Shown here: one piece after another, positions 1-8,019 of the stretch | Numbering within the stretch: the stretch's first letter is position 1 | Layout: each line of letters starts with the position of its first letter | Source: Alphaproteobacteria bacterium | Lineage (GTDB): Bacteria; Pseudomonadota; Alphaproteobacteria; Sphingomonadales; Sphingomonadaceae | Direction: 5' to 3' | Assembly (NCBI GenBank): GCA_018819685.1 | Contig: JAHJPT010000070.1 | Coordinates: 1 to 41,065, forward strand | DNA length: 41,065 nucleotides | The notes under the pieces: model-generated | Told to the model about the DNA's origin: nothing | What the model saw: the letters and a program-made list of their open reading frames with translations, nothing else | The model's database searches: none | Translations under genes and position numbers: made by a program

Positions 1-85
1 CAACCGCGCGCTTGGCTTCCTTCTGACCGATGATGTGCTCGTCGAGCGCGGCGACGATCGCCTTGGGGGTGAGGGCCTGGATCAT
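1..85 (-). CDS. hslU: HslU, ATPase subunit of the HslUV protease (N-terminus only)
   Basis: Only the first 28 codons lie in the window; the gene continues past the left edge. The reverse strand starts at an ATG at 85 and encodes a typical HslU beginning, in which a short Thr-Pro-Lys segment is followed by a Leu-Asp-Glu-His-Ile-Ile-Gly-Gln block just ahead of the AAA+ Walker region. HslU unfolds substrates and feeds them to the HslV peptidase chamber in the cytoplasm. It lies 59 bp downstream of hslV on the same strand, the usual hslVU order, so the two are very probably cotranscribed. The identification rests on a short segment plus its position. Confidence 0.88.
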   Translation of the reverse strand, partial: MIQALTPKAIVAALDEHIIGQKEAKRAV

Positions 86-144
86 AGAATCGACAGTTTT
101 CCGTTGAGGTTCGCGCCATAGGATCGGCGCGGAATATATGGGGG

Positions 145-720
145 TCAGACGGTCTCGATCGTCACATTGCCATTGGTGAAGACGCAGACATCCGCTGCAA
201 CCGCCATGGCCCGGCGCGCGATCTTCTCGGGATCGTCCTCGTAATCCGACAGCGCCTTGGCGGCAGCGAGCGCGAAATTGCCGCCCGAGCCGATCGCGGC
301 GATCCCGCCTTCGGGCTCGAGGACATCGCCATTGCCGGTGAGGACGAGCAGGTTGTCCTTGTCGGCGACGATCATCAGCGCCTCGAGGTTGCGGAGATAT
401 TTGTCCATCCGCCATTCCTTGGTCATCTCGACCGCGGCGCGGAGCAATTGGCCGTTGTACTGATCGAGCTTCTTCTCGAGCCGCTCGAACAGGGTGAAGG
501 CATCCGCGGTCGCGCCCGCGAAGCCGGCGACCACGGTTTCCACCCCCTTGTCGTCCTTCGCGCCGATGCGGCGGACCTTCTTCGCGTTGGGCTTCATCAC
601 GGTGTTGCCCATCGAGACCTGTCCGTCCCCGGCAATGACCGTGGTGCCGCCGCGCTTGACGCCGATGATGGTGGTGGAATGCCAGGGGATCAGCCCGTGG
701 CGGGAATCTGTGTCAGCCAT
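145..720 (-). CDS. hslV: HslV, threonine peptidase subunit of the HslUV protease
   Basis: This 191-residue protein has the length and pattern of HslV. The N-terminal stretch ends in Ser-Thr-Thr-Ile at residues 15-18. Thr16 is the expected catalytic N-terminal threonine after propeptide removal, and the alphaproteobacterial family commonly carries such a short leader. A Gly-Asp-Gly-Gln-Val block and a C-terminal segment reading Asn-Gly-Asn-Val-Thr-Ile-Glu agree with the proteasome beta-like fold. HslV forms the proteolytic double ring of the HslUV heat-shock protease. The gene is followed by hslU and preceded, on the same strand, by bamE with a 59 bp gap. Heat-shock control is likely from the family but no promoter was identified. 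Confidence 0.96.
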   Translation of the reverse strand: MADTDSRHGLIPWHSTTIIGVKRGGTTVIAGDGQVSMGNTVMKPNAKKVRRIGAKDDKGVETVVAGFAGATADAFTLFERLEKKLDQYNGQLLRAAVEMTKEWRMDKYLRNLEALMIVADKDNLLVLTGNGDVLEPEGGIAAIGSGGNFALAAAKALSDYEDDPEKIARRAMAVAADVCVFTNGNVTIETV

Positions 721-779
721 GCGCGCGATATGGGGAGCGCGCCGGTTCGGTCAAGCGGCACGGTCAGGCGCGGGCACCG

Positions 780-1268
780 TCAGCCGCCCGGGCCCGGACC
801 GGCACCGCCGGTGCCCGGCGCTCCGACCGTACCGATATTGCCGAACAGGTCTTCCAGGAAGCTGCGCTCGCGGCCCAGCGTCGGGGTCTCGTCGCTTTCG
901 GGCGAGAGATAGACCACCTTGTCGATCCCGGTGCGGTCGGAGGCGACCACATTGCCATCCGCGTCGAACTTCACCGCCAGCACCGAATGCTGCCGGATCG
1001 TCGGGCGCACGAAGGGTCGGCGGCCGGTGGTGCTGGAGACGTAATACCAGGTCGGGTCGCCATATTGGCTGGTGAAGGTCGGTCGACCCAGCGTCTGTTC
1101 GACCGAGCGCCGGTTGTCGATCCCGGGCTGGATCACGTTCACCAGCGTACTGTCGACGATATACCCGCGCGGTTCGCGAATCGAGGTGCATGCCGAAAGC
1201 GCGAGCACGGTGCCCGCGACCAGAATTGCCTTGCAGGCGAGGCGACCGTTTGCGCGCATGAGACTCAC
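780..1268 (-). CDS. bamE: BamE, outer membrane protein assembly lipoprotein
   Basis: A 162-residue protein with an N-terminal lipoprotein signal ending in Leu-Ser-Ala-Cys (Cys27), then an SmpA/OmlA (BamE) domain. The domain shows the family signature: a Gly-Arg-Pro segment about 60 residues in, followed by Trp-Tyr-Tyr-Val and a beta-rich Phe-Asp-Ala-Asp-Gly region. BamE is a small lipoprotein of the BAM complex that folds outer membrane beta-barrels. The C-terminus is Gly/Pro-rich and probably disordered. The chosen start is a GTG with GGAG five bases upstream; an in-frame ATG at 1259 is an alternative that leaves the signal peptide intact. It is divergent from the CBP3-like gene at 1474. Confidence 0.9.
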   Translation of the reverse strand: MSLMRANGRLACKAILVAGTVLALSACTSIREPRGYIVDSTLVNVIQPGIDNRRSVEQTLGRPTFTSQYGDPTWYYVSSTTGRRPFVRPTIRQHSVLAVKFDADGNVVASDRTGIDKVVYLSPESDETPTLGRERSFLEDLFGNIGTVGAPGTGGAGPGPGG

Positions 1269-1473
1269 TCGAACTCCAAATGCCGAGGCGCGGCTTGGCC
1301 GGAACCGCCGCGCAACCTATATGTCGTGGGCACGCCTTAAGCCGCCGTGCGCCTGCTTGCAATGCGCGAGCCCGGCATGGACGGCGCATCGGCTGCAGTG
1401 CCGCGCTTGGAAGGCGCGGCTTGAATTGCCGCTGAACACGGCGACCCTGCAATTTCTGTCGATCCGGAGACCG

Positions 1474-1998
1474 ATGACCTTTCTTTCCCGCCTCTTTCGC
1501 CCTCGCGCCGATCCGCGCGAAGCGCTGCGCCCGCTGTGGCACCGCACCGTCGAGATCGCCCGCGAGCCCGAATGGTACGCGCAATGCGGCGTCGCCGACA
1601 CGGTTGAGGGTCGCTTCGACATGATCACCGCCGTCCTCGCGCTGGTGCTGCTGCGGATGGAGAACGATCGCATGCTGGCGGCGCAGACCGGTCTGCTGAC
1701 CGAGCTCTTCGTCGAGGATATGGACGGCCAATTGCGCCAGTCGGGGGTGGGCGACCTGATGGTCGGCAAGAAGATCGGGCGGCTGATGGAGACGCTGGGG
1801 GGCCGGATCGGCGCCTATCGCGATGCGCTGAGCGAGCAGGAGGCTGCACGGACCGGTGCGCTCGCCTCGGCGGCGCGGCGCAACGTCACGCTTGCGGACG
1901 AGAGCCGCGCCCCGGCGCTCGCGGAGCGGCTGCTGGCGCTGCAGGTCCGGCTGGCCGCCGTGGATGCCGACCGCCTGCTGGAAGGGACCATGCCATGA
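1474..1998 (+). CDS. Ubiquinol-cytochrome c chaperone (CBP3-like) protein
   Basis: A 174-residue alpha-helical protein resembling the ubiquinol-cytochrome c chaperone family (CBP3, UQCC1), which helps assemble the cytochrome bc1 complex at the membrane. Supporting features are an N-terminal Phe-Leu-Ser-Arg-Leu-Phe segment, a Trp-His-Arg-Thr-Val motif, a central Gly-Arg-Phe-Asp-Met-Ile-Thr region and a downstream Phe-Val-Glu-Asp-Met-Asp segment. The ATG at 1474 follows a CGGAGA ribosome site. The stop overlaps the ATG of the DUF177 gene by four bases (ATGA), so the two are translationally coupled, an arrangement I recall as common in alphaproteobacteria. Family assignment is from recall. Confidence 0.82.
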   Translation: MTFLSRLFRPRADPREALRPLWHRTVEIAREPEWYAQCGVADTVEGRFDMITAVLALVLLRMENDRMLAAQTGLLTELFVEDMDGQLRQSGVGDLMVGKKIGRLMETLGGRIGAYRDALSEQEAARTGALASAARRNVTLADESRAPALAERLLALQVRLAAVDADRLLEGTMP

Positions 1999-2531
1999 GC
2001 GCGGCCAACCGATCGCAACAGGGGGAATTCGAACGGATCGTCAAGCTCGATCGCCTGCCGCGCGAGCCGTTGAGGATCGAGGCCGACGAGGCCGAGCGTG
2101 CCGCGCTGGCGCGCCGCTTCGCAATCGACGGGGTGCATTCGCTGGAGGCCGAAGTGCATTTCGTGCCGGAGGGCGCGATCGTGACGGCGACCGGTCGTCT
2201 GACGGCCGAGATCGACCAGCTCTGCGCAATTTCGGGCGAGCCTTTTCGCAACCGGATCGACGAACCGCTGTCGATGCGCTTCGTCCCCGCCAGCGAGGAG
2301 CCCGAGTTCGATCCCGAGGAGGAAATCGAACTCGACTCCTCGGAACCCGACGAGATTTATTACGAGGGCCAAGCGTTCGATCTGGGAGAGGCAGTCGCGC
2401 AGAGCTTTGGGCTCGCGATCGATCCCTACGCCGAAGGCCCCGATGCCGGGACCACGCGCGAGAAGGCGGGGTTGCTCGACGCGGCGCCGAGCGGCCCCTT
2501 CGCCGCGCTGGCCGCGCTCAAGAAGGACTGA
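1995..2531 (+). CDS. DUF177 / YceD family protein
   Basis: A 178-residue acidic protein of the YceD/DUF177 family. The central part has the family's Cys-Ala-Ile-Ser-Gly-Glu-Pro region, where many homologues have paired cysteines. It is followed by a very acidic segment and the typical Tyr-Tyr-Glu-Gly ... Asp-Leu-Gly-Glu-Ala-Val-Ala-Gln block leading to an Ala-Glu-Gly-Pro tail. YceD is linked to 23S rRNA and ribosome assembly in some bacteria; its biochemical role is unsettled. Family members often precede rpmF and plsX, but here the next gene is ssb on the opposite strand, so that linkage is broken. It is coupled to the CBP3-like gene through a 4-base overlap. Confidence 0.85.
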   Translation: MSAANRSQQGEFERIVKLDRLPREPLRIEADEAERAALARRFAIDGVHSLEAEVHFVPEGAIVTATGRLTAEIDQLCAISGEPFRNRIDEPLSMRFVPASEEPEFDPEEEIELDSSEPDEIYYEGQAFDLGEAVAQSFGLAIDPYAEGPDAGTTREKAGLLDAAPSGPFAALAALKKD

Positions 2532-2553
2532 GCGCGGCGCGGGCGAGAGCTTC

Positions 2554-3090
2554 CTAGAACGGGATGTCGTCGTCGAGATCGTCGTAGTTCGAGCCGCCGC
2601 TCGAGCCGCCGCCGCCGGAGCTTCCCCCGGAACCGCCGCCCGAGCCGCCGCCCCAATTGTCGCCGCCGCCGGAGGACTGGCCGCCATAGCTGCCCGAGCG
2701 CTGGCCGCCACCCGCGCCGCCGCCGCCGCCAGTCCCGCCGGGACCGTCGAGCATGGTCAGCGTGCCGTCGAAGCCGCGCAGCACAACTTCCGTCGAATAG
2801 CGGTCCTGGCCGCTCTGGTCCTGCCACTTGCGGGTCTGCAGCTTGCCTTCGACGAAGACCTTGCTGCCTTTCTTGAGGAAACGCTCGACCACATTGACGA
2901 GCCCTTCGGAGAAGATCGCCACCGTGTGCCACTCGGTGCGCTCCTGGCGCTCGCCGGTGTTCTTGTCCTTCCACTGCTCGCTGGTCGCGATGCGCAGGTT
3001 CGCGACCTTGCCGCCGTTCTGGAAGCTGCGGATTTCGGGATCGGCCCCGAGGTTTCCGATCAGCATGACTTTGTTGAGGCTACCGGCCAT
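2554..3090 (-). CDS. ssb: Single-stranded DNA-binding protein SSB
   Basis: A 178-residue SSB. Residues 1-110 form the OB fold, starting Met-Ala-Gly-Ser-Leu-Asn-Lys-Val and containing Leu-Gly-Ala-Asp-Pro-Glu and the Thr-Glu-Trp-His strand. A long Gly/Ser-rich linker follows, and the protein ends in an acidic tip with Asp-Asp-Asp-Ile-Pro-Phe, which recruits DNA repair and replication partners in known SSBs. The ATG at 3090 was preferred to an upstream in-frame start at 3192 because the family N-terminus begins exactly there and an AGGAA ribosome site precedes it. The protein coats single-stranded DNA during replication, recombination and repair. The gene stands alone, convergent with yceD (22 bp gap). 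Confidence 0.96.
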   Translation of the reverse strand: MAGSLNKVMLIGNLGADPEIRSFQNGGKVANLRIATSEQWKDKNTGERQERTEWHTVAIFSEGLVNVVERFLKKGSKVFVEGKLQTRKWQDQSGQDRYSTEVVLRGFDGTLTMLDGPGGTGGGGGAGGGQRSGSYGGQSSGGGDNWGGGSGGGSGGSSGGGGSSGGSNYDDLDDDIPF

Positions 3091-3187
3091 CGATTCGTTC
3101 CTTCTTGTGTGTTGCGTGGGGCCTATCGGATGGCGGGCACGGGGGCCAGTGGGGTTTGCCCCGCTATCACAACCCTTGTTCGAGTGA

Positions 3188-3360
3188 TTCACGCGAAGGC
3201 ACGCAGAGGATGAGCCGGCGGCGGAGCCGCTATTTTCGATTCACATGAAGACACCAAGATGTCCTGCCCGCTTGCGAGGGAGCGCGGTATTCTTCGTGTC
3301 TTCGTGTGAGAAATCCCGCGGCTCCGCCGCGCAAGCTTTGCCCCCGCGCCTCCGCGCGAA
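3188..3360. repeat. Large imperfect inverted repeat between ssb and feoB
   Basis: Two arms of roughly 75-80 bp, about 3188-3262 and 3287-3360, are imperfect reverse complements around a core of some 25 bp. Outer ends read TTCACGCGAAGG and the complement of CCGCGCGAA. The middle of each arm holds GGCGGAGCCGC and its complement GCGGCTCCGCC. Inner parts match as TTCACATGAAGACACC and the complement of GTGTCTTCGTGTGA. The element ends one base before the feoB stop codon. It looks like an intergenic palindromic element or small non-autonomous mobile element; no transposase is present. It may fold as a long hairpin in the feoB 3' transcript. Confidence 0.75.
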
Positions 3361-3361
3361 C

Positions 3362-5209
3362 CTACCAGCCCAGCGCCACCGCACCCCAATAGGTCAGCCC
3401 GGCGAAGATATAGGCCAGCGCGAACAGGTAGACGACCATGAAGATCGGCCATTTCCAGCCATTGGTCTCGCGCCGCGCGACCGCCAGCGTCGAGAGGCAC
3501 TGCGGGGCGAAGACGAACCAGGCGAGGAAGGCCAGCGCGGTCGGCAGCGTCCAGAGATCGGCGATCCGCTCGGTGACGCCCTGCGCGGCGAGTTCCTCGT
3601 CCTCTGTCTCGACCGCATAGGTGGTCGCCAGGGCGGAAACCGCGACCTCGCGCGCGGCCATGGCCGGAATGATCGCCAGGCTGATCTCGCGGTTGAAACC
3701 GATCGGCGCGAGGATCGGATGGAGGCCGTCGGCGATCGTCCCGGCGATGCTGGCATCGAGCTGGCTTTCGCCCGGTTCCGCCTCCGGGAAGCTGAGCAGC
3801 ACCCACAGCGCGATGGTGGCGACGAAGATGATCGTGCCCGCGCGGCGCAGGAACACCCAGGCGCGCTGCCACAATCCGATGCCGAGATCGCGCAGGCGCG
3901 GCATCTGATAGCGGGGCATTTCCATGATGAAGCCGCTCGCCGCGCCCTTGGCCACCGTCCCGCGCAGCACCAGCGCCACCACCATCGCGCCGACGATCCC
4001 GGCGAGATAGAGCACGAACAGCACCAGTCCCTGAAGGCCGATACCCGGACCGACGGTGGTCTGGGGGATGAAGGCCGCGATGATCACCGCATAGACCGGG
4101 AGCCGCGCCGAACAGGTCATCAGCGGCGCGATCAGGATCGTGGTCAGCCGGTCCTTGGGATCCGAGATCGATCGGGTCGCCATGATCCCGGGGATGGCGC
4201 AGGCGAAGCTGGAGAGAAGCGGTATGAAGCTTTTTCCCGACAGACCCACGCCCGCCATCAGCCGGTCCATCAGGAACGCGGCGCGCGCCATGTATCCACT
4301 CGCCTCCATCAGCAGGATGAAGAAGAACAGGATCACGATCTGCGGCAGGAAGACGACCACCGAGCCGACGCCAGCGAGCACTCCTTCGGTGACGAAATCG
4401 CGCAGGACTCCCTCGGGCAGCAGCGCAATGGCCCAGCCGCTCAAAGTGCCAACCAAACCTTCCAGAGCATCGGCGAAGGGTGTCGCCCAGGCGAACACCG
4501 CCTGGAACACCACGAACAGCAGCGCGAACAGGATCAGCGGACCGACCCAAGGATTGAGCAAGACCCGGTCGAAACCGTTCTCGACGGTGTGGCGCGTCGT
4601 TCGCGACAAGATCGTCCCGCGCGCGATGTGCTTCGCCGCCAAGCGCCGCTCGGTCTGAGTCAAATGCCAATGGCGCTGCGGGGCTTCAACAGCGTGGCGT
4701 TCCGCCTCGGCGATCGCCTGGCCGAGTTCGGCGATACCCTTGCGTCGCACCGCGACGGTCGGAATCACCGGAACGCCCAACGCGGCGGACAAGGCTGCGG
4801 GATCGAGCGTCAGGCCGTCGCGTTCGGCAAGATCGACCATGTTGAGAGCGACCACCGTCGGACGGCCAAGCTCGAGGACTTCCTGCGCAAACACCAGATG
4901 CTGTTCGAGATTGGCGGCATCGAGCACGAGGACGATGACGTCGGGCAGCTTCTCGCCCTCGAAGCTGCCCTGGATGACCTGACGGGTGACTTCTTCATCG
5001 GGGCTCGCCGAATCCAGTGAATAGGAGCCGGGCAGGTCGAGCAGCTCGAGCGATTCGCCGCTCGGCAGCGTCAGCCGCCCCGCCTTGCGCTCGACCGTGA
5101 CGCCGGGATAATTCGCGATCTTCTGACGCGCGCCGGTGAGCGCGTTGAACAGCGCGCTCTTGCCCGAATTGGGATTGCCGACCAGCGCGGCGCTGCGGTG
5201 ACGGCTCAT
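3362..5209 (-). CDS. feoB: FeoB, GTP-dependent ferrous iron transporter
   Basis: A 615-residue FeoB. The N-terminal G domain has G1 Gly-Asn-Pro-Asn-Ser-Gly-Lys-Ser at 11-18, G3 Asp-Leu-Pro-Gly at 58-61 and G4 Asn-Met-Val-Asp at 123-126. After a helical linker, the membrane part contains the Gate-type segments with conserved cysteines (Phe-Ala-Cys-Ala-Ile-Pro-Gly and Ala-Pro-Gln-Cys-Leu-Ser-Thr) and ends in a transmembrane helix. It imports Fe2+ across the inner membrane. It is shorter than the about 770-residue enterobacterial form but typical of the compact class, and no FeoC is seen. Its start overlaps the feoA stop by four bases, so the pair is coupled. A palindromic element abuts its 3' end. 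Confidence 0.96.
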   Translation of the reverse strand: MSRHRSAALVGNPNSGKSALFNALTGARQKIANYPGVTVERKAGRLTLPSGESLELLDLPGSYSLDSASPDEEVTRQVIQGSFEGEKLPDVIVLVLDAANLEQHLVFAQEVLELGRPTVVALNMVDLAERDGLTLDPAALSAALGVPVIPTVAVRRKGIAELGQAIAEAERHAVEAPQRHWHLTQTERRLAAKHIARGTILSRTTRHTVENGFDRVLLNPWVGPLILFALLFVVFQAVFAWATPFADALEGLVGTLSGWAIALLPEGVLRDFVTEGVLAGVGSVVVFLPQIVILFFFILLMEASGYMARAAFLMDRLMAGVGLSGKSFIPLLSSFACAIPGIMATRSISDPKDRLTTILIAPLMTCSARLPVYAVIIAAFIPQTTVGPGIGLQGLVLFVLYLAGIVGAMVVALVLRGTVAKGAASGFIMEMPRYQMPRLRDLGIGLWQRAWVFLRRAGTIIFVATIALWVLLSFPEAEPGESQLDASIAGTIADGLHPILAPIGFNREISLAIIPAMAAREVAVSALATTYAVETEDEELAAQGVTERIADLWTLPTALAFLAWFVFAPQCLSTLAVARRETNGWKWPIFMVVYLFALAYIFAGLTYWGAVALGW

Positions 5210-5478
5210 GCCGCTGCCGCCGTTTCGTCGGCGCCGCCGTCGAGCAGTTCGACCTCGATCGCCAGTGCGTGCGAGCGACGCAAGGCGATCGTCATATTGC
5301 CGAGCCGCAGAGCCAGCGGATCTCGCGTCCCGAAGACCCCGCGATGGATCACCGCCAGTTCCGCGCCCTCGTCGATGCCGAGCGCGCGCAACCGCTTGGC
5401 CTCGTCCATCGCCAGCCGATCCCAGGCGACGGCGACGATTCGCGCCTGCCTGCCGTATTCGAGCCCATCCAGTGTCAT
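5206..5478 (-). CDS. feoA: FeoA, small SH3-like partner of FeoB
   Basis: A 90-residue FeoA with the family's Leu-Arg-Ala-Leu-Gly-Ile-Asp-Glu-Gly-Ala core and a following Gly-Thr-Arg-Asp-Pro-Leu-Ala-Leu-Arg-Leu-Gly strand. FeoA is a cytoplasmic SH3-like protein needed for FeoB activity. The ATGA overlap with feoB shows translational coupling. A dyad-symmetric AT-rich sequence lies upstream at 5503-5528 and may be an iron-responsive operator. The C-terminus is an alanine-rich tail that could be disordered. Confidence 0.92.
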   Translation of the reverse strand: MTLDGLEYGRQARIVAVAWDRLAMDEAKRLRALGIDEGAELAVIHRGVFGTRDPLALRLGNMTIALRRSHALAIEVELLDGGADETAAAA

Positions 5479-5502
5479 GGCAGCGCGTTGCCAGAGACAG
5501 GG

Positions 5503-5528
5503 GCTATTTGCAACCGATTATCAATAGC
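5503..5528. promoter_or_regulatory. Dyad upstream of feoAB, possible iron-responsive operator
   Basis: The 26 bases just upstream of feoA form a dyad. The outer arms GCTATT and AATAGC are exact complements, and 9 of 13 positions match across the full half-sites. One half contains TTGATAAT, close to a Fur-type half-site. The local AT-richness contrasts with its surroundings. It lies 25 bp from the feoA start, between feoA and the COQ9 stop. Which regulator binds is inference. Confidence 0.45.
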
Positions 5529-5531
5529 GCG

Positions 5532-6215
5532 TCAGCGTGCGGGGTAGCGCAGCCGTCCGAGAAATCGCGTGACGCTGAAGCGATCGCGGTCGGGGTTGAG
5601 CCATTTGGCCTTGGCCTTCTCGAACCGCATCACCCCGTCGATCCGACGATCGAGGAAGGCGCGGGTGTCCACCTTGCCTCCGCTCGCGTCGTCGAGAAAG
5701 ACCGCCAGCGTCGCGCCGTAGATCGCGGCGAGCGTGGCGCGCTTGGTGTAGTGGTTGTAATCGGTCGCCGTGTCGCCGGCGAGCCGCCACATGACATCGG
5801 CGCTGTGCCAGCCGGTGCGCAAAGCCGCCGCGGCGTTCTGCGGCATGGCCATGATCGCCATCGCCCGGCGCAGCGCTTCCTCGCGCCCCGCCACGGCATC
5901 GAGTCGGAACTGGACCAGACTGCGGATCCGCTCGCGGATCTTCATCTGCGCAAGTTTTTCGGGCGGCAACGCCACGGCCATCGCCGCGTCGATGGTCTCG
6001 ATCCAGGCGGCAATCATGTCCATCGCGCCGCCATCGTAGGCCAGTCGCGCCACATCGGCATCGACCCCCGCCTGCTGCGCCGCCATGGCGAGCGCGGCGT
6101 CGCTCCAGCCATCGAACACCGCCGCATCCGCAATGAGCGGAGCGAGATGCAGCCGCAACTCGTCCAGCGTCATCTCTGCGGGGGCTACTGCCGGGTCCGG
6201 AGCATCGCTTGCCAT
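5532..6215 (-). CDS. COQ9 family protein (ubiquinone biosynthesis)
   Basis: A 227-residue protein resembling alphaproteobacterial and mitochondrial COQ9. The N-terminal half has a TetR-like helical arrangement starting near Met-Thr-Leu-Asp-Glu. The C-terminal half carries the Trp-His-Ser-Ala-Asp-Val-Met-Trp and Thr-Asp-Tyr-Asn-His-Tyr-Thr-Lys-Arg motifs that are the best family signature. COQ9 binds lipid intermediates and presents them to the COQ7 hydroxylase. The ATG at 6215 starts two bases from the stop of the ankyrin gene, so these genes form an operon. An upstream in-frame extension was rejected because it lies entirely inside the ankyrin coding region in another frame. Confidence 0.9.
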   Translation of the reverse strand: MASDAPDPAVAPAEMTLDELRLHLAPLIADAAVFDGWSDAALAMAAQQAGVDADVARLAYDGGAMDMIAAWIETIDAAMAVALPPEKLAQMKIRERIRSLVQFRLDAVAGREEALRRAMAIMAMPQNAAAALRTGWHSADVMWRLAGDTATDYNHYTKRATLAAIYGATLAVFLDDASGGKVDTRAFLDRRIDGVMRFEKAKAKWLNPDRDRFSVTRFLGRLRYPAR

Positions 6216-6217
6216 GA

Positions 6218-6871
6218 TCAGAGGCTCGGCCCGTAGGATTGCCGGGTGCCGTCGGCGCTGCGGTCCTTGTCGGCCTGCGCGATGACATCCGTGATCTGCG
6301 TCCCGCCGGAAATCAGTGCGGCATAATCGCGCGCCGAGCGGCCCGAATTGTCGTTGCGGTCGGGGTTCGCACCCTTGTCGAGCAGCAAGCGGATCATGGG
6401 CATGTCGCGCCGGTGGATCGCGGAGATCAGCGGGGTCTCGCCGGCGGCATTGCTCTGATCGACGCGTGCGCCGGCTTCGAGCAGCGCCTCGACGCCCTCG
6501 ATAAACCCGAGATTGGACGCGATCTGCAGGGGTGTGATGCCCTTCTTGTCGGCGATGTCGGGATTGGCGCCCTTGCTGTGAAGAAAGCGGATCCAGGTGA
6601 GGTCGCGGCGCTCCACCACGATATGCATCGCGGTGCGCCCGCTGGTGATGTCGCGCGAATTGGCGATCACCGTGCCCGGCTGGTCGAGCATTTCGGTCAC
6701 CGTCGCGCCTTCGCGGTCTTCCACCGCCTTGAGGAACTGATAGCCCTCGGAGAAATTCTGCCCCGCCAATGGACTCGCCAGCAGCGCTCCGGCAAGCGCA
6801 GCAGCCAATCCGTATCTTGTCCCGATCCGCAGCTTCACCTGACCAACCTCGCGTGTTTTTCGCATTTGCAT
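6218..6871 (-). CDS. Secreted ankyrin-repeat protein
   Basis: A 217-residue protein with a Sec-type signal peptide (hydrophobic stretch about residues 20-36 ending in Pro-Leu-Ala-Gly-Gln) and four or five ankyrin repeats. Repeat signatures include Gly-Arg-Thr-Ala-Met-His-Ile, Gly-Ile-Thr-Pro-Leu-Gln-Ile-Ala, Gly-Glu-Thr-Pro-Leu-Ile-Ser-Ala and Asn-Ser-Gly-Arg-Ser-Ala-Arg-Asp-Tyr, spaced about 33 residues apart. Ankyrin repeats mediate protein binding; with an export signal the likely site is the periplasm. Start choices are an ATG at 6871, another at 6865, or a nearer GTG. It is upstream of COQ9 by two bases and divergent from the SCO gene across 36 bp. Confidence 0.85.
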   Translation of the reverse strand: MQMRKTREVGQVKLRIGTRYGLAAALAGALLASPLAGQNFSEGYQFLKAVEDREGATVTEMLDQPGTVIANSRDITSGRTAMHIVVERRDLTWIRFLHSKGANPDIADKKGITPLQIASNLGFIEGVEALLEAGARVDQSNAAGETPLISAIHRRDMPMIRLLLDKGANPDRNDNSGRSARDYAALISGGTQITDVIAQADKDRSADGTRQSYGPSL

Positions 6872-6907
6872 GGGGCACAGCCCTTGTGCCGCCAGCGTTA
6901 GCAGAGC

Positions 6908-7537
6908 ATGAATTGCAACGCCATGGCCCACCGCAAAGCGTTGTCGCTCGCCCTCTCCGCCCCGCTGCTCCTGCTCGCCGCCCTGACCGGCTGCGATTCC
7001 GCAGGTCCTCCCGCCGATGCCGGCGAACCGCCGCTCGAGGGCGCGGCGATCGGCGCCCCCTTCGAGCTGACCGGCGAGACCGGCGATACGGTGCGCTGGA
7101 GCGATTTCGACGGACAGTACCGGATCCTCTATTTCGGCTACGCCTATTGCCCCGACATCTGTCCGACCGATGTCCAGCGCGCGATGGCCGGATTGAAGCG
7201 CTTCGAGGAAAAAAATCCCGAACTGGGTGCTCAGGTTCAACCGCTTTTCATCAGCGTCGATCCGGAGCGCGACACGCCCGAAGTGCTGCGGGAATTCACC
7301 GACAGCTTCCACCCGCGGCTGATCGGCATGACCGGCGAGACCGAAGCGCTCAAGCAGGTCGCCAGCGATTTCGGCACGACCTTTTCGAAGGGCGAAGTAC
7401 AGCCGGGCGGCGGCTATCTGATGGATCATCTGGGCTACACCTATCTGTTCGGCCCCGCGGGCGAGCCGCTGGCGATCCTGCCGACCGATCTGGGGCCAGA
7501 GGCGGTGGCCGAGGAGCTGGACAAATGGGTGCGCTGA
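6908..7537 (+). CDS. SCO1/SenC family copper chaperone lipoprotein
   Basis: A 209-residue SCO protein. A lipoprotein signal ends in Leu-Thr-Gly-Cys at Cys29. The thioredoxin-like domain follows with the copper ligands Cys81 and Cys85 in a Cys-Pro-Asp-Ile-Cys motif and the distal His174 in Met-Asp-His-Leu-Gly. SCO proteins deliver copper to the CuA site of cytochrome c oxidase or act as thiol reductants in the periplasm. A CuA-containing CoxB is encoded at 20.3 kb, so a functional link is possible but not shown. A second in-frame ATG lies at 6923. The last 13 bases overlap the next gene, suggesting coupled translation. Confidence 0.93.
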   Translation: MNCNAMAHRKALSLALSAPLLLLAALTGCDSAGPPADAGEPPLEGAAIGAPFELTGETGDTVRWSDFDGQYRILYFGYAYCPDICPTDVQRAMAGLKRFEEKNPELGAQVQPLFISVDPERDTPEVLREFTDSFHPRLIGMTGETEALKQVASDFGTTFSKGEVQPGGGYLMDHLGYTYLFGPAGEPLAILPTDLGPEAVAEELDKWVR

Positions 7538-8019
7538 GGGAGCGCTTCTGGGAGCGCCCGCTGGCCGAGCTCACCCGCCCCGAATGGGAGGCGCTGTGCG
7601 ACGGCTGCGGGCGATGCTGCCTGCACAAGATGGAAGACGAGGACACCGGTCGGATCGAGGAGACCAACGTCGCCTGCCGCCTGCTCGACTGCGCCAGCGC
7701 GACCTGCCGCGACTATCCCAACCGCAAGAGCTTCGTGCCCGACTGCCTGCGGCTGACGCTCAAGATCGTCGATCGGGTGCCCTGGCTGCCCTCCACCTGT
7801 GCCTATCGCCGCCGCGCGGAAGGCCGGTCGCTGCCCGATTGGCATTACCTGCTGTCGGGCGACCGCGAGGCGGTGGTGCGCGCGGGCTTTTCGGTCGCTG
7901 GCCGGGTCGTCAGCGAAGTGGATGCCGGGCCGCTCGAACACCATGTCGTCGAGTGGGACGAAGAGGGCGATGGTGGGGGTCAAGGCGGTCGCGACTGGCA
8001 CCGGGAAGCCGCAGAGTGA
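7525..8019 (+). CDS. YcgN/YkgJ-type cysteine cluster protein
   Basis: A 164-residue protein of the UPF0260 (YcgN) family. Eight cysteines are visible: Cys25, Cys28, Cys31 and Cys32 in a Cys-Asp-Gly-Cys-Gly-Arg-Cys-Cys cluster, followed by Cys51, Cys56, Cys61 and Cys74. Such clusters are annotated as zinc or iron chelating, but the function is unknown. The family landmarks Trp-Glu-Ala-Leu-Cys-Asp-Gly and Leu-Pro-Asp-Trp-His-Tyr-Leu are present. The ATG at 7525 lies inside the end of the SCO gene, and the stop overlaps the GTG of the metallopeptidase gene, so three genes look cotranslated. Confidence 0.88.
   Translation: MGALRERFWERPLAELTRPEWEALCDGCGRCCLHKMEDEDTGRIEETNVACRLLDCASATCRDYPNRKSFVPDCLRLTLKIVDRVPWLPSTCAYRRRAEGRSLPDWHYLLSGDREAVVRAGFSVAGRVVSEVDAGPLEHHVVEWDEEGDGGGQGGRDWHREAAE

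Noticed and set aside
3245-5020. Long forward ORF (591 codons) opposite feoB
   Set aside because: It is antisense to a well-identified feoB, has a composition biased to Arg, Asp, Glu and Gln, and has no family motif: a GC-driven shadow.
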